Shown here piece by piece: positions 33,123 to 44,071 of a stretch of DNA of 64,000 nt (positions within the stretch are counted from its first letter, which is position 1; every line of letters starts with the position of its first letter). The stretch is from Sepioteuthis lessoniana (Eukaryota > Mollusca > Cephalopoda > Myopsida > Loliginidae), in assembly GCA_963585895.1 (NCBI GenBank), contig OY757917.1:108259207-108323206 (forward strand). The letters run 5' to 3'. A program made the position numbers and the translations under genes. The notes below the pieces were generated by a model. That model was not told the DNA's origin. It saw only the letters and a program-made list of their open reading frames with translations, and searched no databases.

Positions 33123-36080
33123 GTACATAAACGACGACGTAACAAACCCAAACCAAGAGAGACCTAAACGCAGAACATGGACTTGGGAAGAGAATCAACT
33201 TACACTAGAATGCTATTTCAGGAGCAGCTCTTTACAAAGAGGATACAGGAAAAGAATGATTGAGATCTGGCCAGAACATTCGACATTTCAGACAACTAGC
33301 CAAAGGCTAGCCGATCAATTTAGGACAATACTTAAGAAGGGTTGGTTTTCTGACCTTGAATTTCTAGAAACCCATAAAAAAGAACACTTAAACAAAACTA
33401 TAACACAGTACCAGACACATCACGTGGTGTCAAGCAAACACAATCCAACGAAAAAGAACCGCAAACCTCGGTAAATGAAAACACTACACTCCCAAACGAT
33501 ACACTACCAAACAAACAGGAAGAAACACTATCATAAGAACAACAAGTACATCTAGAAAATGTAAAGAGAATCATGAGTAGTGAAAAGACTATTCTACCTT
33601 CATTAACAAACATAGAATGGAAAACATTTAATATAGAAACGAGTTAAATAAGTCACATACTACCTTACATACCGACGAATAATATAACCGAGTTAAATGA
33701 ACTAATCTATGCTGGAGCAAAATTAGTTTGTAAGAAAATTGGGATCCCCTCAAAAAGCACGAAGAAACAGTCAAAACCGAGATGGGAAATTCGACTGGAA
33801 ACGCAAATAAAAAACTACGAAAACAAGCCCGAATGATACGAAAGAGAGACACTGAAATAAGTGGGAAGAAGGAACAGGCAACATGGGAAACAATAACAAT
33901 ACAACTTGAGGAAAAAAAACAGAAAGTGCTGACCAAAGAAGGAAGAATAAAGAGATATCGAAAAAGGGTAAAAAAAAATACAGAGACAACAGGACATTCC
34001 AAAACAACGAAAGAAAATTCTATCAACAATTGGAAAGGAGTGACATGAAAATATACCAACAACTGGATATAAAAGAGACCGATCGATTTTGGACAAAAAT
34101 ATGGCAACCAAAGAAACAACGAAAATGCTGAATGGATAAACAATATTAAAAGAGAACTAGAGGGACTTGACGAAGGCCCCAAAATGGAAATACACGTCGA
34201 CTTGCAGAAAACAACACTAAAACTGATATGAAAATGGAAAGCTCCAGGACATGATGGAATACATGGCTTCTGGTTCAAGAAATTCACCTCCATTCGCGGC
34301 AGACTAGCACTAGAAATGAACAGATGCATCCAAAGCGCACAAGTATCTGAACTGATGAAAAAGGGAAAGACTACATTAATCCAAAAGGACCCTAGCAAAG
34401 GAACTGCTCCAAATAATTACAGACCAATAACCTGCGTACCAATGATGTAGAAAATACTAACAGCACAAATAAGGGAAAAGATCTACTACTCGCTAACAAG
34501 CCGCGGATTGTTCCCTGACGAACAGAAAGAATGCCTCAAAGGATCCAGAGGCATAGCAGAATTACTCTACATATATCAACACATCCTAAATGAGAGCAAG
34601 ACAAGACGGAAAAATCTAGCTATGGCCTGGATAGACTACAAAAAGGTATATGATATGGTTCCACAAAGCTGGATACTACACTGTCTCAAAACGTACAAAA
34701 TATCACATGAAGTCATCAACTTCATCGAACACACCATGAAAACCTGGAGATTAGAGCTGACAGCAGGAGGAAGAAGCATAGCTGAAACAAAGATCCAAAG
34801 AGGGATTTTCCAAGGAGATGCACTCTCACTCTAACTATTCATAACAGCCATAATGCCAGTTAACCACATACTCAGAAAATGAGCAGCTGGATACAAACTC
34901 AGCAGATTGCAAGAGAAGATCAACCACCTAATGTACATTGATAACATTAAAATATTTGCCAAAAAAGAAAAAGAACTGGAAACTCTCATACACGCAGTTA
35001 GAATATACAGTCAGGTTATAGGAATGGAATTTGCATAGAAAAATGTGCCATGGTCGTCATGAAAAGTGACAAAAAACATATGACTGACGAAATTGAACTA
35101 CCAAATCACGAGAAAATTAGAACGGTCTAAGAAAATGAAACCTACAAATACTTGGGGATCCTGGAGGCAGACACCATCAAACAAGTGCGAATGGAGGATG
35201 CGATCTGAAAAGAATATCTCAGAAGAACGAGAAGACTACTCGAGACAAAACTCTCCAGTAGTAACCTCATCAAAGGAATAAATACTTGGGCTGTTACCCT
35301 AGTCAGATATTCGGGACCCTTTCTCAAGTTGACCAGAGACGAACTTAAACAAATGGACCAAAGAACAAGAAAACTAATGACCATGCATAAGGCATTACAC
35401 CACAGAGACGACGTTGACAGACTAGGTGCATCTAGAAAAGAGGGAGGAAGAGGACTTGCCAGCATCGAAGACACCGTTGACATATCGATACAACGGCTCG
35501 AAGACTACTTAGAAAAACACGAACGAGGACTAATAACAACCATCAGAAACGATACAGACATCATGTTATACGAAAGAATGACAACAACTAAGAAACATAA
35601 ATGGGTGGGAGAACAACTCTATGGCCGCTTTAAACGTCTAATAAACAACATCTCACACCAGAAAACCTGGACCTGGCTAAGAAAAGGAAACCTTAAGAGA
35701 GAAACACAATCCCTCCTAATAGCAGCACAGGACAATGCCATAAGAACGAATCATATCAAAGCGAGAATAGATAAGACGCAACAAAACAGTAAATTTAGGC
35801 TATGCGGTGACAGAGACGAAATGATCAATCACATAATAAGCGAATGCTTAGCACAGAGGGAGAATAAGGCGAGATACGACTGGATCGGCAAGGTGATCCC
35901 CTGGGAAATGTGCAGGAAAATTCAATTCGACCATACAAACAAATGGTATATGCACAACACAGCACCTGTTCTAGAAAATGGCTCACATAAACTCCTATGG
36001 GACTTTAACATACAAACGGATCACCTAAGCCCGGCCAGAAGACCAGACCTCATAATAATCAACAAAAAAAAAGAGAACTT
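33123..36080 (+). pseudogene. Dong-like (R4/Dong-type) LINE polyprotein, longest copy, broken
   Basis: Domain order on the plus strand: Myb/SANT-like N-terminus (RPKRRTWTWEENQLTLECYF, 33,160-33,400); basic Lys/Glu-rich linker (33,780-34,050); RT fingers (NNYRPITCVPM, near 34,417-34,450); palm motif A (AWIDYKKVYDMVPQSW, about 34,625-34,672); RGIFQGDALSL (34,798-34,832); motif C as YIDN (34,934-34,945); thumb (DELKQMDQRTRKLMTMHKAL onward); a damaged zinc knuckle (FRLCGDRDEMINHIISEC, first Cys now Arg); and the start of the restriction-like endonuclease (ARRPDLIIINKK). The family reverse-transcribes its RNA at a cut target. Damage: the second catalytic Asp of motif C is Asn, several stops (near 34,447, 34,832 and 34,880), frame changes, and the 3' part is replaced by an inverted piece. 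Confidence 0.85.
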
Positions 36081-36426
36081 CTCAGTATTCCGGCTGTCTT
36101 CAATAATGCTGTAGTTTGGATAGTCCCTACTCGTCTGCCAACCTCCAGATCCTCCAGGCCCTTTAATAATCCTTTAGTTATTGTGCCAAAAGAACCAATC
36201 ATAATTGTCACAATTGTTACTTTCACGTTCCACAGTTTTTTTCAATTCCCTACCAAGGTTGAGGTACTTATACTTCTTTTCACATTCTTTCAATTTGATT
36301 CTATGATCAGCCGAGACTGCAAAGTCGACAATTTTGCATATTCTGTTTTTTGTTTGTTGATAATTATTATGTCTGAGATTAGGTGATCCGTGTGCATGTC
36401 CAAGTCCCGTTATTATACAACTCACG
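36081..36426 (-). pseudogene. Inverted Dong-like endonuclease segment joined to the preceding copy
   Basis: Minus strand encodes NRICKIVDFAVSADHRIKLK then ECEKKYKYLNLGRELKKT, preceded by GACTTGGACATGCACACGG, equivalent to the last ~50 bp of the plus-strand copy at 33,123-36,080. So the downstream part of a copy is present in inverted orientation, with about 60 bp of overlap. It stops about 75 bp before the family 3' end. Confidence 0.78.
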
Positions 36427-37524
36427 GGTTTTTTATACCATTGTCAGCTGATGGTTTCCCCTGGAGTCTGAGTAACTGCAACTCTCCTCAGGTTCCCCAT
36501 GATTCTCCTCAGTATTCAAACCGACCTCAACAATGCTGTTGTTTGGATGGTCCAGTCTCGTCCTTCAAGTTCCAAATCTTATAGCCTTCTTTCTATTCCT
36601 TTTAAGATCGTTCCACGTCAACTAATTACAATTTGCAACTCCCTCACCTTCATGTCTCACACCTTTTTCAATTCTCAGACAAGTTTAAAGTATTTGTCTC
36701 TCTTTTGGCCGAGATTAGGTGATCGGTCTTTATCTAAAAATCCCTGCGGGGTTTGTGCGTCTCATTCTGCAGTACGGATTCTGTGTTGTGCATATATCAT
36801 TTAGCAGCTTGGACAAACTAAATTTTCTTGCACAATTCCCAGTGGATCAGCTTCCTTACCTAGTTGTGTCTAGATTTCTTTTTGCTTAATTGACTGCATT
36901 CACTATATATGTTGTTAATTGTTTCGTCTCTGTCATCACATAGCGTACATTCGCTATATTTACGTTTTATCGATTTCTGTTTTTAAGATAGTCGTTCCTT
37001 ATGGCGTTGTTTTGTGCTGCTCTTAGTACAGATTCAGTCTCTTTGACTTTTATAGTTTCCTTTCCTCGCTATGTTCAGGTTTTCGTGTGTGTGATTTTGT
37101 CAGTTAGTTGCTTGAAATATCTACAAAGTTTATATCTTTCTATTTCTGTTTCCTTCTTATCATTGATCGGTTGATCGTGATGTTGCCATGGCTATTTCAG
37201 GTCGTTGTAATAAATCTTTCTCTGTCTTTTTTAATGTGGTCTTTGAATCCTCATATTGGTGCATCCAAAGTATCTTAAATGCCGGCGAGTGTCTTTTAAC
37301 TTCTTTTCTTGACAGTGTTAATCCATGACAACACTCGGACGTAAGGCCTAATGCATCGTCGTTAGCTTTCTTGACTTTTAGTCCATTAGTCTGACTTCTT
37401 CCCGTGACCATCTTCAAAATAGTCTCCAGTATCTTAAAAGAGCTGCTCTTCAGGTGTTTTTTCCTTTGTTAAGGTTTCTTAAGGAGTGTTTGGTTTCAGG
37501 AAGCCTTCCCTTTCTTCTGAGGTA

Positions 37525-37573
<49 letters not shown>

Positions 37574-39185
37574 CCGCTTGTTTGATGTCGTCTTCTTCAA
37601 GTCTTTCCAAATACATGAAATTTTCCTTTTCTCCACGTGTCATAATGAATTCTTGATCCTGTTGTTCTGCCTTTCTGTTTCTGTTTTCCCAATTTTCATT
37701 ATCAACATCATATATTTTTCTATGCCAAATTCCATTCTCATATCCTGGCTGAATATTTTTATAGTTTGTGTAACCGTTTCCAGTTCTTTTTCATTTTTTT
37801 TTCAAATACCTTTCTGTCATCCATATACATTTTCTTTTAATTTCTTTTTGGCCTAAGTTAGTGGTGGAGTGGTATTTTTGTTATTCCGAATAGTAATGAT
37901 GAGAGCGAGTCTCTTTGTAAGATGAGTTTTTACTTCTACTATTTTTAGCCACTCAATTATACACGTTTACAGGGCCATATCGCTAGCCTTCTTATAGTCA
38001 ACCTCTGCCGTGGCTATATTTTACACTTCATTTTGGTTTCTTTAGGAATATACTCATCTCTCTCTATATATATATGTATATATATATTAGGTCCTTTGAT
38101 CATCTTGTTCAATTGGATTATTCTTTGTGTTCTCATGGAAATAGTCCGCGGCATACAAACGAGAAATAAAATTATTTTTTTATCTTTGCAGAGATGATCA
38201 TTCACATCATAAGTTAACACGTAATTGGTCTATAATTGCCGGTATTGGTACTTTTTGGCGTCCCTCTGGATCAGCATATTTTTCCTTTCCGTCATCTATT
38301 TAGGTAAACTGGCTTCTTGTATATATTTATTCGGTTGCCGAGCAAATCTGTCGTGGATGAACGAGAATATCTGAAACCAGTATCAATGTATGCCATCATA
38401 GCCTGGAGTTTTCCACATATTTTCATGAGGGGTGCTCTTAGCGAGTCCATGTGTTTTTTCACCCCCGTGCCTGCTTCGATTCCTTCTAATTTGTCTTGCT
38501 AGTAATCTATCCATTCAGTATGTCTTTTTTTTTCTTTTCTTTGTCAAAAAATTGTTTTGTTTCTTTTCACCCCTTGATGCACATATAACTTTATGCTCTC
38601 TCCACCATTCAGTCAGGAAAATTTTTTATTCGTTATTTTGGAACATCTTGTTTTGCTTGTATTAATTCATCCTGTATCAGTACCTTTGGAGTCTTCCTTA
38701 TTTAGCCAATATCTTTTGATTTATTTCCTTCGTTGATATTATCAGAATTTTCTCCGTTTGTCTTTTAGTTTTTTTTTTATCTGTTGGGTTATTGTACGTT
38801 TCAACTTCCTTAGTAGTTTCACTTATTGTCACAGTTTCTTGATTTGTCCTTTATACCTCATTTACCATCCAAGTTATGTTTGTATTTCCTTGCCCAGATC
38901 ATCCGTTTCATATATCATCTTAGTGTAGGATTGCTTTAAAAAACAATGGATTACTCTTTTGTTGTATTCTCTGGTCCATTTTTACTCTCAACACTCAGAT
39001 TCATTGTTGCTTTGGTATTAGTGAACCTGAAATTAAAAGAGCCGGGATTTGCTGGATGCTGATCATGTTGGCTTTCAAGAGATTATCTGCCGATAGTTTC
39101 ACTCAGATCTGCTTAAGCTCAACCTTGATTTGTATTTTAATTTGTCATTTTTCATGGGTAATATAATGTGGCTCTACCAAACAGA
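36427..39185 (-). pseudogene. Dong-like LINE, near full length, strongly decayed
   Basis: Minus strand from a 5' leader (39,185-39,060, CATGGGTAATATAATGTGG) to a 3' end reading CCATCAGCTGACAATGG near 36,460. Recognisable points: TGNYRPIT fingers near 38,245-38,210, motif C as VYMDDRK at 37,829-37,810 (both aspartates kept), the thumb with MTGRSQTNGLKVKKAND at 37,410-37,350, and a zinc knuckle CTLCDDRDETINNIYSEC near 36,950-36,890 (His now Asn). A (TA)n/(CT)n tract has expanded inside it at 38,056-38,085, and a (CT)n tract at 37,526-37,568. No long reading frame remains. Confidence 0.75.
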
Positions 39186-39884
39186 GTGATTGGTTCTTAT
39201 TTGTGCTCCTGTTTGTCACTATGTCAAAGAGAATACTTAAGCAAGCCTCAAAAATTAGTTCCTTTAGGAAGCTGGCTGATTTTCCGTGAGTTTGCTTATG
39301 ACGGATACTATTGTTTAAACCTATGCAAACGAAACATGTCTGTGAATTCAATAACAATACCTTTTCTTCACGGACTTCTGAATCTACGATTTTCAATTTC
39401 TTATAAGAGTTTGTTCATTTATACAAAATCATCACCCTTCGCCAGCTTCTTTTGCAAAACTAATTCCAGTAAGGTGACCCCGGGGGAAAGAGTAAAAGAG
39501 ACAGACGAACAGACAGGGAGAACGCTTGTTCAAGAATAATTAAGGTTCTTTTGTTTCATCTCTTCATTTTCTTGGGTGTACTTATATTCTGTTATTGAGT
39601 TATTACTTATTAAATTTTCAGATTTTAAAAGACGAGATTTTGATTTGACGGTAAGGCAAAAATTGTTTAGCATTTCTTTTTTTACAAACGAGCTCATAGA
39701 TTCTTTTAAAAGGTATTCGTACATGATAAGACAGTGTACAAAAAAAAAGATAGTCATTCAAAAAAAGAAATATGAACAAACAGAAAATTATACTAGACTG
39801 ATTGACATACCTTTAAAATCAATCAACAAATCACTTAAAACGTGTTCGTGTTGATAATTATTAAGTGATAAAATGAAACCCATA
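39186..39884. other. No gene seen
   Basis: A plus-strand frame at 39,168-39,539 (123 codons) overlaps the LINE leader and shows no known motif. The sequence is otherwise AT-rich and anonymous. Confidence 0.4.
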
Positions 39885-39970
39885 GTTGACGTGGTGGTTT
39901 TATTTTAGTTTGGTTTTGACGTGTTTTATGAAATAACAATTCACATGGGTTATTTAACGCCAAATTATAT
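39885..39970 (+). repeat. 570-bp repeat, head only
   Basis: Contains the diverged head TTTTGACGTGTTTTATG and GGGTTATTTAACGCCAAAT, then stops at a TA tract. Confidence 0.55.
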
Positions 39971-40047
39971 ATATATATAATCTTGGTAGAAAATATTCAT
40001 ATATATATATATAATCTTGGCAGAATCTTGGATTGGCGTTTAAATTA

Positions 40048-40139
40048 ACAAAGTTTCGATCACAGCTTTAGGGCATCTAGCCTGCCTAGTCACACTGATG
40101 TGTTCTGATAGAACGAAACAGATCTGTCTGTGGACGACA

Positions 40140-40142
<3 letters not shown>
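40048..40142 (+). mobile_element. Hammerhead SINE, partial copy 3 (plus strand)
   Basis: Starts in the B-box region (GTTTCGATCACAGC) and runs through the hammerhead to GGACGAC, then into (TA)n at 40,143-40,175. The orientation is opposite to the other two copies. Confidence 0.8.
40091..40133 (+). ncRNA. Hammerhead ribozyme with a mutated core (A9 to U)
   Basis: CACA (40,091-40,094), core CUGAUGU (40,095-40,101; the last base should be A), stem II GUUC-UGAUA-GAAC (40,102-40,114), GAA (40,115-40,117), helix III ACA-GAUC-UGU (40,118-40,127), C17 (40,128), UGUG (40,129-40,132). All stems are intact; the single core change should abolish or strongly reduce cleavage. Confidence 0.82.

Positions 40143-40175
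<33 letters not shown>
40143..40175. repeat. (TA)n microsatellite
   Basis: Directly follows the 3' end of the hammerhead SINE copy. Confidence 0.95.
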
Positions 40176-40177
<2 letters not shown>

Positions 40178-40189
40178 TTTGTTAGTGTA

Positions 40190-40640
40190 TAATTTCGAGA
40201 CCAGTTTTTTTTCTACGAGTAAGGGCTCATCTTCCCTACAGTTTAATGGTTTCAAGTAGTTTAATTTCACATTAATAGTTTGCACACAGTTAAATGGTTT
40301 CAAATGTTGCAATTCTTATCAATATTATTTATCCGTAACCCCACATGTAACTGTCTTCAAGCGTTGCTATCCAATACCAATAATTCAATTTGATATCAAT
40401 CATTTGTTCACATTCAGTTAAGTGGCTAAATATTTCTGTGACATATAGATAGGACATTTACTGGTAGTAACATTCTGTGTCAGAGTGGACCTGGAAGTAA
40501 TGGCAATGTAGGCGTACTGCATATTCCACAAAGCACCAGAACTGGAGCTTCACCACAAAATGGTTTGGGGTCATATTCGTTGTCAGGAGTCCTTATATCT
40601 GTTGAGAAGCAGCCACTACTAACTGGTCTATCTTGATATG
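40190..40640 (+). repeat. 570-bp interspersed repeat, partial copy
   Basis: Array-like part (TTAAATGGTTTCAA repeats, TTTGTTCACATTCAGTTAAG) and the GC-richer block (CAGAGTGGACCTGGAAG, AATGGCAATG, AAAGCACCAG). The head is missing. Confidence 0.7.
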
Positions 40641-41288
40641 CATTAATAAACAAAACACACTTTTTGGTGATAATGATGCCAATATTAGAATTTCTGATGA
40701 TGATGATGATGATTATTGGGCTTTTAGACGTTATACCTATTTATAATGATGTTGGCTTTTATATCATTATGTTGTTTCTGTTGTTGTTGTTGTGGGTTTT
40801 CTACTCGCATATTCATTGGTCTACATTATTTTTTATTCATTTCTTGTTGTTTTCTATGTATTCATTCATCATATTTTATATTTTTTCTTTTCTTTCCTTT
40901 TTCAAGCTTGGTGTTAATTCTAATCTTTCTTTTTTCTTGTTTTTCTGTTGTTTATTTTCTTTACTTTTTATTTATTTATTTATTTATTTTTTGTTCAATT
41001 TGTTTGGTCAGTAGTTGTCCTTTCAGTTTGCACGTTTTCTGTAGAATATATTCTCTTCTCTGTGCTGAATAGAATTGAGTGCTTTATAAATCAAGAAGCG
41101 TGTAATGTGTGAGGTCATTAGCAGGTTTTATTGAAGAAACGAGGGCGATAATTGATTTTCGCTGTGGACAGCGCCATTGAAAAACGGTGTGACCGGATGT
41201 CGTCAAAAAAAGCAAGTCAATGTACAAAGCATTTCACCATAAACTCTTTCTATGACAAACGCACCAACATTCTGCCTGCCAAGCACGA

Positions 41289-41290
<2 letters not shown>
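40641..41290. other. No gene seen; T-rich
   Basis: Contains a GAT run at 40,696-40,712 and a TTTA run at 40,968-40,990. Long hydrophobic frames follow from the T-rich composition. Confidence 0.5.
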
Positions 41291-41291
<1 letters not shown>

Positions 41292-41328
<37 letters not shown>

Positions 41329-41489
41329 TGTGTGTGTGTGCGTGTGCGTGTGCGTATCTGTGTATATACATTTCCGCGTTTCTGAATGTGTCCGTGAGTA
41401 AAGTACTACTGCTTGTTCAGCGACACACATGTAGTTGCTTACTTAAATATACACGCATGCTAGCAATATACCACTTCTTTAAAGATGGA

Positions 41490-41553
<64 letters not shown>

Positions 41554-41606
41554 TCACTCATACATTTGCAGATGCACTTATACAAAAACCTAGAAATACA
41601 CAGAGA

Positions 41607-41647
<41 letters not shown>

Positions 41648-41822
41648 CACAGTCACACAGATATATATATATATATATAGTATTTCGCTGAATTCTTAAT
41701 GTAATATTTCTATGTAAGCATGGGAAAATGTATTAATCTTTAAGCCATCAGAAAAACTAGCGAAACATCATCACACACACATACACACACACACTCACAC
41801 GCACACAAGCTCAAGCACTCAC

Positions 41823-41910
<88 letters not shown>
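41292..41910. repeat. Dense microsatellite cluster
   Basis: (TA)n then (TG)n at 41,292-41,350; (CA)n at 41,491-41,552; (GA)n at 41,604-41,644; (AT)n at 41,660-41,678; CA-rich at 41,772-41,808; (ATCT)n at 41,823-41,858; (CT)n to 41,880; (AT)n to 41,910. Translated frames are dipeptide repeats. Confidence 0.95.
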
Positions 41911-41913
<3 letters not shown>

Positions 41914-41919
41914 ATAAAT

Positions 41920-42500
41920 TAAGTCTAAGAATAGTCTTTTAAAGAACAATCCATACTGAATATATAATATGAATATATTCTAATAGAGTGCTCACAATAT
42001 GGCTATTAATATATAAAAATGTATTTTAAAAAACTCTCATGCAAAGCAATTATATCATGAATATCAAGTAAAACACGACAGATTTAATACATTAAAAGTA
42101 TATTTCAACAATTTGCTTATACTGATCAAATCCTCAGATTGTGAACAATTTTCAATGTAGGTTTTCACCGTTATAACAGGGCATATATTTTATGTTAATT
42201 TAGACATTAAAGGAATTATATATCAATATTCATAATATGAAATAGAAGGAAAAAATATAGTATGCATAAAATATTAACCTAACAAATTGTAATCTAGTTT
42301 TTACTGTGTTACTTATCCGGCATTGCAACAGAAAAGTAGAACGCTGAACAAAGTTTATATTTTTAAATCTTAATTTCCAATTTCCTTAAAAAACGAATTA
42401 TAAGAACCATTTTTTTAATAAAATCATATTGTGTGAATGTGTGTGTGATGCGAGTGTGTGTATGTATGCGCGTTTGGATGCGATAGTTGAATAATTTTTA
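41920..42500. other. No gene seen
   Basis: AT-rich anonymous sequence with a short GT-rich run at 42,436-42,470. Confidence 0.5.
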
Positions 42501-42504
42501 CCTT

Positions 42505-42760
42505 CGATCAAAATGAATATGGCGACCCAAGTTCAAGTAATTGACGAGACTGCTTTTCACCTTATACTTATACCCTTGGGAATAGTATCTGTTCATCTAT
42601 TGTCGCTTTTGCTAAAAGGCAAACTAAGCCTTCAAACATTGGCATGTCAACCGGTACGGGAGAAAATAAAGTATGCTTTCAAAAATTTTACACTTTGCTT
42701 AAAAATAGAATTCTGTGTCGCATTCTTCTCGAGTGAGGGGTTGGGTAAATACATTTGTGT
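42505..42760 (+). mobile_element. tRNA-derived SINE family B, degraded copy
   Basis: B-box-like AAGTTCAAGTAATT at 42,529, then GACGAGACTGC and TATACCCTTGGGAA as in the 24,838 copy, ending GAGGGGTTGGGTAAATAC. The A box is lost. The 113-codon frame over this region comes from the SINE. Confidence 0.7.
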
Positions 42761-42904
42761 ATGCATATGTGTGAATGTGTGTGTGCATGCGCGTATATAT
42801 ATGTATGATATGTATGTTTGGGAAGTATTTTTATATAGAGATATTCTGTATTGATTTTGTGGTATATATAGTTACAAAAATTATTTCATGAGTCAGGAAC
42901 TAAC

Positions 42905-42997
42905 CTACTACAGTTTCACCTACGCGGCTCATTTAGGTATCTAATCCTGAGACGGGATTAGGTACCCTGATGAGCCGCTTAGGCAAAACCGTAGTAG
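42905..42997. repeat. Long palindrome with hammerhead-like core
   Basis: 42,905-42,947 pairs with 42,955-42,997 (35 of 43 positions) around a 7-nt loop. The right arm contains CUGAUGAG (42,967-42,974), CC-GCUUA-GG and then CAAAAC, where a hammerhead would have CGAAAC. The left arm, read on the minus strand, has UGAAAC intact but CUGAUGA damaged. Helix III is not convincing. Confidence 0.6.
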
Positions 42998-43541
42998 TGT
43001 TACATATTGACCCTCGCCCGAGCCGTCAACCAAGAGACGAAACAGGTGCATCCGGTCGAAGGTATCGGAATATCATCTTGACCCGTGGACGTGGTTGAAT
43101 TCGGTGCAGAGGCGTACGCCCACGGGAAGATGGTGGACGACAAACAATTATATAACCAGGTGCCACTTACGGCTTAGGTCAGTTCGAGTCAGGGAGTCAG
43201 TTCGCGTCAGTTCCACTTCAGTTCCAGTCGCAGTTGGAGATAGGATGCCCACGGAGTGAGAACTACCTCCAGACACGGTTGAGCAGCCCAGCCAAGTTGA
43301 GGAAGAAATGCTGCAATGGTCACGAGGAGAAATTTGGGTCAATATGTAGCAGTCTGTCCCAGTCTCCAACTCACCTCTCACACATAACCAACATCCACCC
43401 TTTTGCAACCCTTTCGCAGCCCTTTCGAGAACAAAGTGTGAGAGGTATATATTTTTAAAGAATCGTGTTCGTTCGTTCATTGAAGTCGTCATTATTTTTC
43501 TGCTTACATATGCATGTATATGCGTATACAACAGTTGGTTT
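42998..43541 (+). other. Possible solo LTR inside the 701-bp element
   Basis: Starts TGTTACATATTGACCC, has a TATA-like ATTATATAACC near 43,147 followed by GTCAGTTC repeats (43,180-43,230), and is much GC-richer than its surroundings. No target duplication or primer-binding site was identified, so this is a weak call. Confidence 0.3.
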
Positions 43542-43799
43542 GTTCCTGACTCACGAAATAATTTTTGTAGCTATTTTGCTCTACTTAGTATTGAGCACTT
43601 TTTGTACTTGTAGGTTAGCGGCAATTTACGGTGTTTTTTTTTTCTTTTAACTAATCGATTGCGTATCTGTTGATTTTTTCAATTGGCGTGACAAGGTTGA
43701 CCTTTTCTTTTTTTTCGAATATATATTTTTCCCCTAGACAGTGATTCGTTGTATATTTTTATCTTCGAATTACTTTTTTTTCCCTTACCGTAAGTAAAG

Positions 43800-44054
43800 T
43801 AAAGTTAGCGACCATAGTCGAGGGTGACCCGAAGGCTCCCTTTTCGATAGCTACTACACCAAGGTGTAGGGGAGGGCGCTACTCCATTCCCAGGATTGCT
43901 CCACTTTACCCTTGAACCGTACCTTATAATGCTGAGTGTTAAGCAAGGTGGTATCAAGTACCATTTTTAAAGTCTTTGGTATGACTCGACCTGGGATTGA
44001 ACCCAGGTCTCCCGGGCCATTGGCGAACACTCTAACCGCTGGGCCAATGTCCCG
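43800..44054 (-). mobile_element. tRNA-derived SINE family A, best copy
   Basis: Minus strand starts GGGACATTGGCC. A box TGGCCCAGCGG (44,046-44,036) and B box GGTTCAATCC (44,003-43,994) both fit consensus. The body then matches the copies at 11,335 and 21,250, with a TTTACTTTACTTAC tail at 43,810-43,790. It is bordered by (TA)n at 44,055-44,071. Confidence 0.85.
43994..44046 (-). promoter_or_regulatory. RNA polymerase III A and B boxes of SINE family A
   Basis: TGGCCCAGCGG and GGTTCAATCC on the minus strand, about 32 bp apart. Confidence 0.8.
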
Positions 44055-44071
44055 ATATATATATATATATA

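Larger units (their letters stand above)
42871..43571. mobile_element. 701-bp TA-flanked element with 30-bp terminal inverted repeats
   Basis: 42,871-42,900 matches the inverse of 43,542-43,571 at 28 of 30 positions, and both ends are flanked by TA (42,869-42,870 and 43,572-43,573). This is the signature of a non-autonomous Tc1/mariner-type transposon. The inside is unusual: a 43-bp-arm palindrome with a hammerhead-like core immediately follows the left repeat, and then comes GC-rich sequence with TTATATAACC (near 43,148) and GTCAGTTC-type repeats, which could be a nested solo LTR. No coding frame is supported. Confidence 0.75.

Noticed and set aside
33628..34398. 256-codon open frame on the minus strand
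   Set aside because: It is antisense to the Dong-like LINE linker and fingers; its Phe/Ser-rich content mirrors the A-rich coding strand.
40664..41072. Long hydrophobic frames suggesting a membrane protein
   Set aside because: The T-rich composition yields Phe/Leu/Ile in any frame; there is no start context, motif or conservation evidence.
42513..42854. 113-codon frame as a small membrane protein
   Set aside because: It overlaps a degraded SINE family B copy and a GT-rich run.
43994..44054. Possible genuine tRNA gene
   Set aside because: A and B boxes are good, but the sequence continues as a repeat shared with 11.3 and 21.3 kb and lacks a tRNA-like acceptor end, so it is a SINE.
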